From: Rikenellaceae bacterium
GTDB taxonomy: Bacteria > Bacteroidota > Bacteroidia > Bacteroidales > Rikenellaceae
Length of the DNA stretch: 64,000 nt
Assembly: GCA_017442365.1 (NCBI GenBank)
Contig: JAFRZW010000007.1
Span: forward strand, 1-64,000
Direction: 5' to 3'
The notes below the pieces were generated by a model. The model had not been told where the DNA came from and ran no database searches. It saw only the letters and a program-made list of their open reading frames with translations. Of the stretch, positions 20,456 to 28,395 are shown piece after piece; the first letter of the stretch is position 1, and each line of letters opens with the position of its first letter. Position numbers and translations under genes: made by a program.

Positions 20456-21985
20456 ATGAAAATTTTGGATTGTACGCTGCGTGATGGCGGCTATTACAAC
20501 GATTGGGATTTCGATTCGCGCACGGTGAATTGCTACCTTGCGGCGATGAATCGTCTGCCTGTCGATATGATCGAGGTGGGCTATCGTTCGCTGCCGTCGA
20601 AGAGCTATATGGGTCGTTTCGGTTACTCGCCCCGTTTCGAGTTGGAGCGCGTGCGCGAGCGATCGCAGAAGCAGGTGGCGGTGATGTTCAACGAGAAGGA
20701 TATTCGCGTCAGCGATCTGCCGACGGTGCTCGACCCCGTGGCCGACCTTGTCGATATGGTCCGTATGGCGGTTGCGCCGACCAATATGGCTCGTGCGATC
20801 GAACTCGGTCGTGCGATTAAGGAGCGCGGTATTGCGGTGGCTTTCAATGTGATGTATATGTCGAAGTGGAGCGAGATGGCCGAGTTTTTGGAACTGCTGC
20901 CCCAGCTCGACGGTTGGGTCGATTGTATCAATATGGTCGATTCGTTTGGTGGGGTTACGCCCGACGATGTGCGCCGAACGTTTGCAATGGTGCGCGAACG
21001 AACCTCGGTGCCGATCGGTTTCCACGGACATAATAACCTCGAATTGGCTCTGATCAATACGCTCGCAGCGATTGATTGCGGTGCGGAGTGGGTCGATGCA
21101 ACGGTGCTCGGAATGGGGCGCGGTGCGGGCAATCTGAAACTCGAACTGCTGCTTACGTTCCTCAGCAAGCGAGGCTTGGAGGTCGATTTCAATGTGTTGG
21201 GCGAGGTGGTGAGCCACTTCTCTACGCTGCACGCAAAATATGGTTGGGGTACGAGTCTGCCCTATATGCTTTCGGGTGCTAACTCGCTGCCACAGAAGGA
21301 GGTAATGGCGTGGGTGAGCAACCGTTTGTTGTCGCTGAACAGCATTGTTCGCGCGTTGGAAAATAAGCGCTTGGGCGTCGAAGATAACGATAAATTCCCC
21401 GAGTGGCAGGCCGAGCGTGCCGAGCGTGTGCTCGTAGTGGGTGGTGGCGAACGTGTTGCCGAGCATATCGACGCTGTGCGTGCGATGTTGGATGCCGATC
21501 CTCAGATTGTGGTTGTGCACGCTTCGTCGCGCCACGCGGCTCTGTTCGAGGGGCTGGCGAATCCGCAGATATTCTGTTTGGTGGGTGATGAGGGCCACCG
21601 TATGGAGCGCGTTTTCGATGGGCTGGGTGATTTTTCGGGGCGTTGTATCCTGCCCCCGTATCCGCGCAAAATGGGTACCGATGTGCCTGCGTCGGTGGCG
21701 GATAAAACCTTTGAACTACACGAAGTTACATTCACCGATCTGTTCCGCGATTCGTGTACGGCGATGGCGTTGCAGGCAGCCATTGAGATGCAGGCACGCA
21801 GTGTGATGGTGGTGGGCTACGACGGCTATACCGATATGGTGCTGACCCAGCGCGAGCGCGACCTTACGGCCGAAAATGAGTATATTATGGAGGCGTTCGA
21901 TGGTGCGTTTGCGGGCGAATTTGTGTCGCTCACACCGACGTTGTACAACGCTTTGAAGGTCGATTCGATCTATCACCGAATTTAA
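20456..21985 (+). CDS. HMGL-type aldolase domain fused to a Rossmann-like C-terminal domain
   Basis: A 509-residue two-part protein. Residues 1-300 form an HMG-CoA lyase/4-hydroxy-2-oxovalerate aldolase-like TIM barrel: DCTLRDGG at 5-12 supplies metal and base residues, and HGHNN near 190-194 plus GMGRGAGN complete the site. From about 324 a second domain begins (LVVGGGERVAEHID) with Rossmann-like alternation and a later VMVVGYDGY strand, recalling DUF115/Maf-type or GT42-like folds; this second call is weak. It ends 5 bases before a CMP-sugar synthetase-like gene. Together they suggest carbon-carbon bond formation followed by CMP activation of an unusual acidic sugar or polyol; the substrate is unknown. 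Confidence 0.7.
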   Translation: MKILDCTLRDGGYYNDWDFDSRTVNCYLAAMNRLPVDMIEVGYRSLPSKSYMGRFGYSPRFELERVRERSQKQVAVMFNEKDIRVSDLPTVLDPVADLVDMVRMAVAPTNMARAIELGRAIKERGIAVAFNVMYMSKWSEMAEFLELLPQLDGWVDCINMVDSFGGVTPDDVRRTFAMVRERTSVPIGFHGHNNLELALINTLAAIDCGAEWVDATVLGMGRGAGNLKLELLLTFLSKRGLEVDFNVLGEVVSHFSTLHAKYGWGTSLPYMLSGANSLPQKEVMAWVSNRLLSLNSIVRALENKRLGVEDNDKFPEWQAERAERVLVVGGGERVAEHIDAVRAMLDADPQIVVVHASSRHAALFEGLANPQIFCLVGDEGHRMERVFDGLGDFSGRCILPPYPRKMGTDVPASVADKTFELHEVTFTDLFRDSCTAMALQAAIEMQARSVMVVGYDGYTDMVLTQRERDLTAENEYIMEAFDGAFAGEFVSLTPTLYNALKVDSIYHRI

Positions 21986-21990
21986 GGGCT

Positions 21991-22683
21991 ATGAAGAGAG
22001 GTAAAGTTGCGTTTTTTCTGCCGGCACGAAAGGGAAGCCAGCGCGTCAAAAATAAGAATACAAGATCCTTTGCGGGTATCGAAGGGGGCCTGTTAGCCAA
22101 TAAGTTAGAGCAGTTGCTCGCTACCGAGCGTATCGACGAGATTGTGCTCTCGACCAACGATGAGGAGTGCCTGAGCATCGGTCGTAAGTATGCCGAACGC
22201 TCGCCGCGATTGAGGGTCGTGGAGCGTCCCGATGAACTGTGTTTAGATACGACCAACTTGCAAGATCTGATCTGCTACGTGCCGACCATCACCTCGGCCG
22301 AGCATATCTTGTGGGGGCACGTAACTACACCGCTGGCCGATGCGACAAGCTATGACGCAGCGGTCGAGGATTACTTTGCGTCGCTCGACGAGGGTTTCGA
22401 CTCGTTGGTCGGCGTTACGGAGTTGAAGAATTTTCTGCTGGACGCCGAGGGGCGACTGATCAACAATACGACCGAACTGCCGTGGCCTCGTACTCAGGAC
22501 CTTGCGCCATTGTACGAGATCAATCACACGGTGTTCCTTGCTCCGCGCGAGATCTACATCGAGCAGCGCAACCGTTTGGGTCGCCGTCCGAAACTGCACG
22601 TGATGGACAAAATCAGCTCGATGGACATCGATTGGGAGGAGGATTTTGTGATTGCCGAGGCGCTGGTGCGTAGTCGAAGATAA
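21991..22683 (+). CDS. CMP-acylneuraminate/KDO synthetase-like cytidylyltransferase
   Basis: Predicted to activate a keto acid sugar with CTP. The 230 residues carry the nucleotide loop PARKGSQRVKNKN (about 11-23), the family signature of CMP-sialate and CMP-KDO synthetases, then the Rossmann-like core with DEIVLSTNDEE and the C-terminal metal-site region SSMDIDWEEDF. It lies 5 bases after the aldolase fusion, and the two very likely act in sequence. No sialic acid synthase (NeuB) is in the window, so neuraminic acid itself is not implied. Confidence 0.85.
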   Translation: MKRGKVAFFLPARKGSQRVKNKNTRSFAGIEGGLLANKLEQLLATERIDEIVLSTNDEECLSIGRKYAERSPRLRVVERPDELCLDTTNLQDLICYVPTITSAEHILWGHVTTPLADATSYDAAVEDYFASLDEGFDSLVGVTELKNFLLDAEGRLINNTTELPWPRTQDLAPLYEINHTVFLAPREIYIEQRNRLGRRPKLHVMDKISSMDIDWEEDFVIAEALVRSRR

Positions 22684-22703
22684 CCGCCGCCCGAAAAAAA
22701 AGT

Positions 22704-22737
22704 AACGCCACTCAACCCTCAGGGGTCGGGTGGCGTT
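22704..22737. terminator. Hairpin after the sugar-nucleotide block
   Basis: AACGCCACTC pairs with GGGTGGCGTT, with a nested CCCT/AGGG. On + only three T follow; on - it runs into eight T. It is probably the end of the five-gene unit but a weak terminator on the + strand. Confidence 0.5.
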
Positions 22738-22800
22738 TCGCGTTTGCGACGAGGTGAGTGGTTCTATTTTCTTCTCTTTTAGTTCGAAATGAGCCAAGGA

Positions 22801-22832
22801 TTTGTTTTTCTGAGTAATAATCCATATCTTTA
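22801..22832 (+). promoter_or_regulatory. Promoter of coaD
   Basis: TTTG at 22801-22804 and TATCTTTA at 22825-22832 match the Bacteroidetes promoter with one mismatch and a 20-base spacer, 30 bases before the coaD ATG. Confidence 0.55.
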
Positions 22833-22861
22833 CACGTTTTAATAAACGTTATTTGAACACT

Positions 22862-23332
22862 ATGCAACGAATTGCAGTTTTCCCGGGCTCGTTCGATCCC
22901 TTCACGCTCGGACACAAGGCGATCATCGAGGAGGCCATCGACCTCTTCGACCGAATTATTATCGGCGTGGGTTACAATAACGAAAAACGTGGTTTGGTTG
23001 CGCCCCAGAAGCGTGTGCGACTGATCGAGGACGTTTTCAGGGGTAACGATAAGATCGAGGTCAAGATGTATCGCGGACTGACGGCCGATTTCTGCCGTGA
23101 GTGCGGAGCGACGTTCCTGCTGCGAGGTGTGCGCAATGCGGTCGATTTCGAGTATGAGCACAATATGCAGCTCATCAACGAGCGTCTGTATCCCGAGCTG
23201 ACTACGGTGCTGTTCTTCACACCCCCGCGTTACGCTGCAATTTCGTCGAGCATCGTGCGAGAGCTGGTCTATTTCGGTGGCGACCCGACGCAGTTTATGC
23301 CCGAAGAGATTGATCTGAAAGAGTATTTGTAA
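22862..23332 (+). CDS. coaD: Phosphopantetheine adenylyltransferase
   Basis: Fourth step of coenzyme A synthesis: joins 4'-phosphopantetheine to AMP from ATP. I start at the ATG at 22862 (156 residues) rather than the in-frame TTG at 22853. The nucleotidyltransferase motif GSFDPFTLGH is at the N-terminus, and the ISSS..VREL substrate loop lies near the C-terminus. Length is normal for CoaD. lpxD follows 25 bases on in the same direction. Confidence 0.95.
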   Translation: MQRIAVFPGSFDPFTLGHKAIIEEAIDLFDRIIIGVGYNNEKRGLVAPQKRVRLIEDVFRGNDKIEVKMYRGLTADFCRECGATFLLRGVRNAVDFEYEHNMQLINERLYPELTTVLFFTPPRYAAISSSIVRELVYFGGDPTQFMPEEIDLKEYL

Positions 23333-23357
23333 GAGATAAATATAAAACACTATAACT

Positions 23358-24389
23358 ATGCAATTTACAGCTGAAATGATCGCCGGCGTACTGCAAGGCG
23401 ACGTGGTTGGAAACCCGCAGGCGGCCGTGCATACCTTCGCTAAGATCGAGGAGGGACACGAGGGCGCGTTGTCGTTTCTGGCAAATCCCAAATATGAGCA
23501 ATATATCTACACGACCGCTTCGTCGATTGTGATTGTCAATCGCTCGTTCGAGCCGTCGCAGCCCGTGCCGGCAACGATGATTAAGGTCGATGATGCGTAT
23601 GGCTGCTTTGCCAAGTTGCTCGATTTCTATGTCGCAAACAAGCCCCGCAAAACGGGTGTCAGCGAGCGAGCATCGATCGACGCAACGGCTCAGTTGGGCG
23701 AGGGTTGCTACGTGGGCGACTTCGCGGTGATCGACGCAGGGGTGAAGATGGGTGCTAATTGCCGTATCTATCCTCACGTCTATATCGGTGATAATGTGCG
23801 TATTGGCGATAATGTATCGATCAATGCGGGCGTGAAGGTCTATGAGGGTTGTGTCATTGGCAACAATGTGATTCTGCACGCTGGTGCGGTGATTGGTGCC
23901 GACGGATTTGGTTTTGCGCCCAATGCTCAGGGCAATTTCGATAAGATTCCGCAGATCGGTAATGTGGTGATCGAGGACGATGTCGAGATCGGCGCGAATA
24001 CCTGTATCGACCGCGCAACGATGGGCTCGACGGTGATTCGTCGCGGTGTGAAGCTCGACAACCTGATCCAAATTGGTCATAATGTGGTTGTTGGAGAGAA
24101 TACCGTAGCGGCGGCGCAGGTCGGTATCGCTGGCTCGACGAAGGTGGGTAGCAACTGTATGTTCGGCGGTCAGGTTGGTATTGCCGGCCACTTGACCATT
24201 GGCGACAATGTGAAGGCAGGCTCGCAGAGCGGTATCGACAACAATGTCAATAGCAACGAGATGCGTATGGGTACTCCTTCGCTGCCGGGCTTGAAGTTCC
24301 ATCGTTCGAATGCTGTGTTCCGCAACCTGCCCGAGCTGAGCCGCACGGTGTCGCGCTTGGAGAAGGAGGTTGCCGAGTTGAAGAAATAA
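23358..24389 (+). CDS. lpxD: UDP-3-O-acylglucosamine N-acyltransferase
   Basis: Adds the amide-linked hydroxyacyl chain in lipid A synthesis. The 343 residues comprise an N-terminal uridine-binding domain (to about 95), then a left-handed parallel beta-helix built of hexapeptide repeats (for example [20 protein letters not shown]), with the likely catalytic His241 in IQIGHN, and a C-terminal helix ([17 protein letters not shown]) that packs the trimer. The preceding coaD and following lipoprotein are in the same direction, but the other lpx genes are elsewhere. Confidence 0.95.
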   Translation: MQFTAEMIAGVLQGDVVGNPQAAVHTFAKIEEGHEGALSFLANPKYEQYIYTTASSIVIVNRSFEPSQPVPATMIKVDDAYGCFAKLLDFYVANKPRKTGVSERASIDATAQLGEGCYVGDFAVIDAGVKMGANCRIYPHVYIGDNVRIGDNVSINAGVKVYEGCVIGNNVILHAGAVIGADGFGFAPNAQGNFDKIPQIGNVVIEDDVEIGANTCIDRATMGSTVIRRGVKLDNLIQIGHNVVVGENTVAAAQVGIAGSTKVGSNCMFGGQVGIAGHLTIGDNVKAGSQSGIDNNVNSNEMRMGTPSLPGLKFHRSNAVFRNLPELSRTVSRLEKEVAELKK

Positions 24390-24416
24390 TTGATAAACTT
24401 AAATAAACACACTACT

Positions 24417-25448
24417 ATGAAAAAACTTTTTGTAATGGCGGCTGCTGCTCTGATGGCAGTTGGTTGCAGTAATAATGGCTACGTGATCGAGGGTCAGGTT
24501 GCTGGCATCGAGGATCAGACTATCTATTTGATGAACGATCAGCGCGAGGCGGTTGATTCGACCGCAATGGTAGCAGGTGCGTTCAAGTTCGAGGGCGAGG
24601 CTGAGCAGCCCGCACAGCTCTATCTGGCAACTGATCACCCCTTTGCTATTGTCTATGTTGAGAAGGGCGCGATTGCAGTTGCAGGTTCGATCGAGGATCC
24701 TCAGACAATCACTGTAACGGGTACTCCCGCAAACGACGCACGTAACGCATACGTAGCTTGGAATATCGAGTTTATGGAGGCTTACCGCGCTGCAACGCCT
24801 GAGGAGCAGACCGCAATGGAGGACGAATACTATGCAACGATCCGCGAGAAGGTGGCTGAGAATGCCGCTAACCTGTTCGGTGTGAAGCTGTATCTGAGCG
24901 AGTTGGTATATGCCGACACCGCAGCTGAGATGTTGGCAGCAGTTGAGCAGTTCTCGCCTGAGATGCAGCTGACTGACGATGTTACCAAGTTGAAGGAGTT
25001 GGCTGAGGCTAAGGCAAAGGTCGAGGTTGGTCAGCCTTATACCGAGGTTGTTCAGCCCAATATGGAGGGTGAGCCCGTAGCGCTGTCGTCGGTTGTTGGC
25101 GAGGGCAAGTACGTTCTGCTCGATTTCTGGGCATCGTGGTGCGGTCCCTGTATGCGTGAGGTTCCCTACCTGCTCGAAACCTATAAGGAGTACAAGGATA
25201 AGGGCTTCGAGATCTTTGGCGTATCGTTCGACCGCGATGCTGAGGCTTGGAAGAAGGCCGTAGAGAGCAAGGAGATGAATTGGATCCACGTGAGTGAGGT
25301 TAATTACTTCGACAACCAGGCTGCAACGGATTACGCCGTACGCAGCATTCCTTCGAACTTCCTGATCGGTCCCGACGGTACGATCGTAGCAGTGAACCTG
25401 CGTGGTGAGGAGGTTAAGGCGAAGATCGCTGAGTTGTTGGGCGAGTAA
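24417..25448 (+). CDS. TlpA-like thioredoxin-fold lipoprotein with N-terminal DUF4369-like domain
   Basis: Periplasm-facing thiol-disulfide protein of 343 residues. The ATG at 24417 is preferred over TTG at 24390 because it opens directly into a lipoprotein signal with lipobox Cys17 (LMAVGC). Residues about 20-100 form a beta-rich DUF4369-like domain; a helical linker follows; from about 207 the AhpC/TSA-thioredoxin fold carries the intact redox motif WCGPC at 241-245 and a cis-Pro in RSIPSNF. Its relative at 26200-27186 has lost both cysteines. The redox partner is not apparent nearby. Confidence 0.9.
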   Translation: MKKLFVMAAAALMAVGCSNNGYVIEGQVAGIEDQTIYLMNDQREAVDSTAMVAGAFKFEGEAEQPAQLYLATDHPFAIVYVEKGAIAVAGSIEDPQTITVTGTPANDARNAYVAWNIEFMEAYRAATPEEQTAMEDEYYATIREKVAENAANLFGVKLYLSELVYADTAAEMLAAVEQFSPEMQLTDDVTKLKELAEAKAKVEVGQPYTEVVQPNMEGEPVALSSVVGEGKYVLLDFWASWCGPCMREVPYLLETYKEYKDKGFEIFGVSFDRDAEAWKKAVESKEMNWIHVSEVNYFDNQAATDYAVRSIPSNFLIGPDGTIVAVNLRGEEVKAKIAELLGE

Positions 25449-25531
25449 TTGCGAACTGAGAAACACATTGTGCGTCATACGCTTACCTCTGCGCGAGGGG
25501 CGTATGGCGCATTTTTCGACCGTCTGCGTAA

Positions 25532-26203
25532 ATGGAGCAACCGAAGAAGATCATAATGGGTATCGACCCGGGTACGAATCGTACGGGTTACGGCATTCTC
25601 GAAGTGAGAGGCCGTAAGCCGCGCGCTGTTGTGATTGGCGATATCGATCTGCACAAATTGACCGACCCATACGATAAACTTGCCTATATCTTCAAGCGTG
25701 TCGGGGCGTTGATCGATGAGTATCAACCCGATGAGGTGGCGTTGGAGTCGCCATTCTTTGGGGAGAATGTGCAGAGTATGCTCAAATTGGGTCGTGCGCA
25801 GGGAGTGGCGATGGCTGCTGCATTGAGCCGCGGACTGCCTGTTGCGGAGTATGCTCCGAGGCGAATCAAGCAATCGATTACGGGGCGTGGCTCGGCGGCA
25901 AAGGAGCAGGTGGCGGCCATTCTGCAATCGATGTTGGGAATTACGTATGATCCTAAGCGTCTGGACGCTACGGACGGTATGGCGGTTGCCGTATGTCATT
26001 ATTTTACAACCTGTTCGACGATCAATGTGTTGGCGGGCGGAGATCGTGCAAAGGGTTTGGGTGGCAAACTCAAAGCCACCTCGGCACGCGGTAGTAGTTC
26101 GTGGGAGCAGTTTCTGCGCGAGAATCCCGACCGCGAAGTGAAGAGCGACACACCAGCAAAGAGTGCGCCCGCTCGTCGAACCGTTAAAAAGCCTGTGAAA
26201 TGA
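25532..26203 (+). CDS. ruvC: Holliday junction endonuclease RuvC with basic tail
   Basis: Resolves Holliday junctions made by RuvAB. The 223 residues carry the RNase H-like acidic residues in IMGIDPGTNRTG, VALESPFF and DATDGMAVAVCH. The core matches the usual 160-190 residues; a C-terminal tail of roughly 50 residues, ending in Ala/Lys/Arg-rich KSAPARRTVKKPVK, is extra. The TGA overlaps the next gene's ATG (26200-26203, ATGA), so they are translationally coupled. Confidence 0.93.
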   Translation: MEQPKKIIMGIDPGTNRTGYGILEVRGRKPRAVVIGDIDLHKLTDPYDKLAYIFKRVGALIDEYQPDEVALESPFFGENVQSMLKLGRAQGVAMAAALSRGLPVAEYAPRRIKQSITGRGSAAKEQVAAILQSMLGITYDPKRLDATDGMAVAVCHYFTTCSTINVLAGGDRAKGLGGKLKATSARGSSSWEQFLRENPDREVKSDTPAKSAPARRTVKKPVK

Positions 26204-27186
26204 GCCGAACCAGAATCATATCTTTGGCGGTGATTGTGCTGTCGGTGGTGGCCATCGTGTGGTCGCTCGGTGGTGGTATGTTCCGCGAGCGCGGATTCGA
26301 TTTTACGATCGAGGGTGCGATGACAGCGGGCGAGGTGCCCGATACTACGGGGTGGAATGTCGCTGAATTAGAGATTGATACGGCAGAGGGTCGCTATCGG
26401 ATCGTAGGGCGTGCGCAGCGTCCCGTGGTGATTGAACTTGGCACTGAGGAGGTCGATTATTGCTCGACACTATTCATCGAACGAGGTCGAATCGCGGTCG
26501 AGGAGGGACGCGCAACGGGTACGGCGGCAAACGACGCCCGCACGGCTATGCTCTCGGCAACCGACTCGTTGGTGTGGAGCTGTCCTGAGGGCGAATATTC
26601 CGAGGTCTATGAGCGTGGCTACGACTCGCTGGCACGTGCCTATATCGAGGCCAATCGTGCGAATTTGTATGGTGGTTGGCTGGCTGAACGATTGAGCCGT
26701 CAGTTGCCGATTGATGAGGCGCGAGGGTTGTTTGAGGGTCTTGCGTCGGGTGTGCGACGTACCGAGGCGGTTGCACCGCTGCGTGATCGAGTGGCGCGCG
26801 ATGACCGTTCGCAGGTGGGACAGCGTGTTGATGTGCTGCCCAATGAGGTCGATAGCTTGTTGCAAGCCGATAGATATGTTGTGATCGATTTCTGGGCATC
26901 GTGGAATGTCGATGAGCAGGTGCGCGCGGATAAATTGCGTACGCTGACAGCCCAATTCGATGAGTCGGAGTTGGCAATTTGTCGTATTTCGATGGATAAT
27001 AGCCGCGAGCAGTGGCAGTCGGCGATCGAGGGCGATCCGACGGAGTGGATCCAACTGCGAGGCGAGAGTTGCGGACTTGCAATCGAGTCGTTGCCAATTA
27101 GTTATCTGCTTTCTCCGAAGGGGCGGATTGTTGCTCGCGCGGAGTCGATTGACGAGTTGCGACAGGCCCTCGAAGAACTTTTTTAA
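26200..27186 (+). CDS. Membrane-anchored thioredoxin-fold protein without active-site cysteines
   Basis: A 328-residue relative of the TlpA-like lipoprotein at 24417. It has one N-terminal membrane segment (about 5-24) in place of a lipobox, a DUF4369-like beta domain (36-105, with the shared NDAR segment at 111-114), a helical linker and a thioredoxin fold. The strand VVIDFWASW matches its relative, but the next residues are NVDEQ, so WCGPC has become WNVDE (235-239); the cis-Pro in SLPISYLL (299) is kept. A redox role is therefore unlikely; binding or scaffolding is possible. It overlaps ruvC by 4 bases. Confidence 0.75.
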   Translation: MSRTRIISLAVIVLSVVAIVWSLGGGMFRERGFDFTIEGAMTAGEVPDTTGWNVAELEIDTAEGRYRIVGRAQRPVVIELGTEEVDYCSTLFIERGRIAVEEGRATGTAANDARTAMLSATDSLVWSCPEGEYSEVYERGYDSLARAYIEANRANLYGGWLAERLSRQLPIDEARGLFEGLASGVRRTEAVAPLRDRVARDDRSQVGQRVDVLPNEVDSLLQADRYVVIDFWASWNVDEQVRADKLRTLTAQFDESELAICRISMDNSREQWQSAIEGDPTEWIQLRGESCGLAIESLPISYLLSPKGRIVARAESIDELRQALEELF

Positions 27187-27214
27187 GAAATTTTTGAAAA
27201 AAGTTCGCAAAATA

Positions 27215-27246
27215 TTTGGTGGCGCACAAAAAATGCCCTATCTTTG
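27215..27246 (+). promoter_or_regulatory. Promoter of tRNA-Arg(ACG)
   Basis: TTTG at 27215-27218 and TATCTTTG at 27239-27246 with a 20-base spacer match the consensus exactly. The tRNA begins 21 bases later. Confidence 0.75.
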
Positions 27247-27266
27247 CACTCGCAAAACAAAGGATT

Positions 27267-27340
27267 GGCACCATAGCTTAATTGAATAGAGCATCTGACT
27301 ACGGATCAGAAGGTTACAGGTTTGAGTCCTGTTGGTGTCA
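27267..27340 (+). tRNA. tRNA-Arg(ACG)
   Basis: A 74-base cloverleaf. The acceptor stem GGCACCA/TGGTGTC has one G-U pair, the anticodon stem TCTGA/TCAGA encloses loop CTACGGA with anticodon ACG (A34 probably edited to inosine), and the T-arm is ACAGG-TTTGAGT-CCTGT. CCA is not encoded. Confidence 0.93.
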
Positions 27341-27346
27341 CAAGAA

Positions 27347-27377
27347 GAGGGGAAGATCATTTGATCTTCCCCTTTTT
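27347..27377 (+). terminator. Intrinsic terminator after tRNA-Arg(ACG)
   Basis: A perfect 10-bp stem, GGGGAAGATC with GATCTTCCCC (27349-27358, 27363-27372), four-base loop, then five T residues. Confidence 0.9.
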
Positions 27378-27445
27378 CGTTGCGAGCTTCAACCTTGATG
27401 GTGCAGACAGCCCTCCTTTTCGTATAATCTATTTCTTCGATAGCC

Positions 27446-28375
27446 TTAGTCCCACTTAGGTTTGCCGGCGTAGGTGGCTTGGGTGAGGTGCATCGGCTCG
27501 TCGCTCAGCAGGTGGTAGAGCTCGGGCGATTGCAAAACTTCACGAATATTGTACTCCACACCGTCAATCTTCACCTTATTATATATCAGTCGCACGCCGT
27601 GGCTATAATCAACGTAGAAGTTGCCGTGGCGAACAAAGAGCGGTTGCTGTGCGCGACCGTCGGGGTGGTGCCAGCCATAGATCGCTACGTTGCGCTCGTA
27701 CTCGGTCAGTGTCATAATTTTGTAGGTCAGCACGATATCCTTCTTCAAACCCGAAATAAACTGTCCGAACTCATAGCCGTATGCCTTGAATTGAGCATTG
27801 ATAGCATTGTTACTATCTTGGAACACAATGGGTTGGCTATTGCGGTTGCCAAGCGGGCGGAACGGGAAGATATCGACGTGTCCCTCCGACGCTTCGGCAA
27901 TACGATCGACCAGAAACGGCGTTGGCAGAGTGCAATCGAGCGCGTCGGCAATGCGTTGCGCAGCGAGCGGTCCCATCGGCATACGGACAAAGTCGTCGTT
28001 GGTGCCGATAGCTACGTAGTCGGGCAGCACCCACATCTCGACCTTATGTTTCTTGCGCAGAATCTCGACCGAATCGACCACGGGCGTGGTAAACGTAATC
28101 TTGCGGAAATGGCGCAGCGCGTCGGGAACCTGACCTGCTGTAACCGTCTCAACGATAATATCTTCGAGGGCCCAGAACGAGGTGGTATCGGCACGGCGCA
28201 TAAAGTCGCTTCCGGCCAGCGTAGCGGTGGGTTTGTTGGCCAACGCGGGTACGGGCATTGACGCTTTGTGGAGTTTGCCATTCGAGCCGTAGCGAACGTC
28301 GCCCGCTATGGCGGTTGTTGCCGAGCAGAGTGCAACGGCACACAGCGTTACAAAAAGTTTGCAGCGTGAAGTCAT
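27446..28375 (-). CDS. Secreted protein of unknown function
   Basis: A 309-residue protein with a clear signal peptide (MTSRCKLFVTLCAVALCSATTAIA, cleavage likely after AIA). I do not recognise a named domain. Its C-terminal half contains a conspicuous aromatic and His-rich stretch, AIYGWHHPDGRAQQPLF followed by NFYVDYSHGVRLIYN, with His, Asp and Tyr spacing suggestive of a binding or catalytic site. It stops at 27446, 69 bases past the end of the tRNA-Arg terminator, and is followed upstream (minus direction) by cca after 20 bases, so it may share a transcript with cca. Confidence 0.65.
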   Translation of the reverse strand: MTSRCKLFVTLCAVALCSATTAIAGDVRYGSNGKLHKASMPVPALANKPTATLAGSDFMRRADTTSFWALEDIIVETVTAGQVPDALRHFRKITFTTPVVDSVEILRKKHKVEMWVLPDYVAIGTNDDFVRMPMGPLAAQRIADALDCTLPTPFLVDRIAEASEGHVDIFPFRPLGNRNSQPIVFQDSNNAINAQFKAYGYEFGQFISGLKKDIVLTYKIMTLTEYERNVAIYGWHHPDGRAQQPLFVRHGNFYVDYSHGVRLIYNKVKIDGVEYNIREVLQSPELYHLLSDEPMHLTQATYAGKPKWD

Positions 28376-28395
28376 AGGTATAGTGGTTTTTGTGG

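Noticed and set aside
22853..22861. TTG start for coaD three codons upstream
   Set aside because: The ATG at 22862 gives the standard MQRIAVFPGSFDP start; the extra residues are not family-like.
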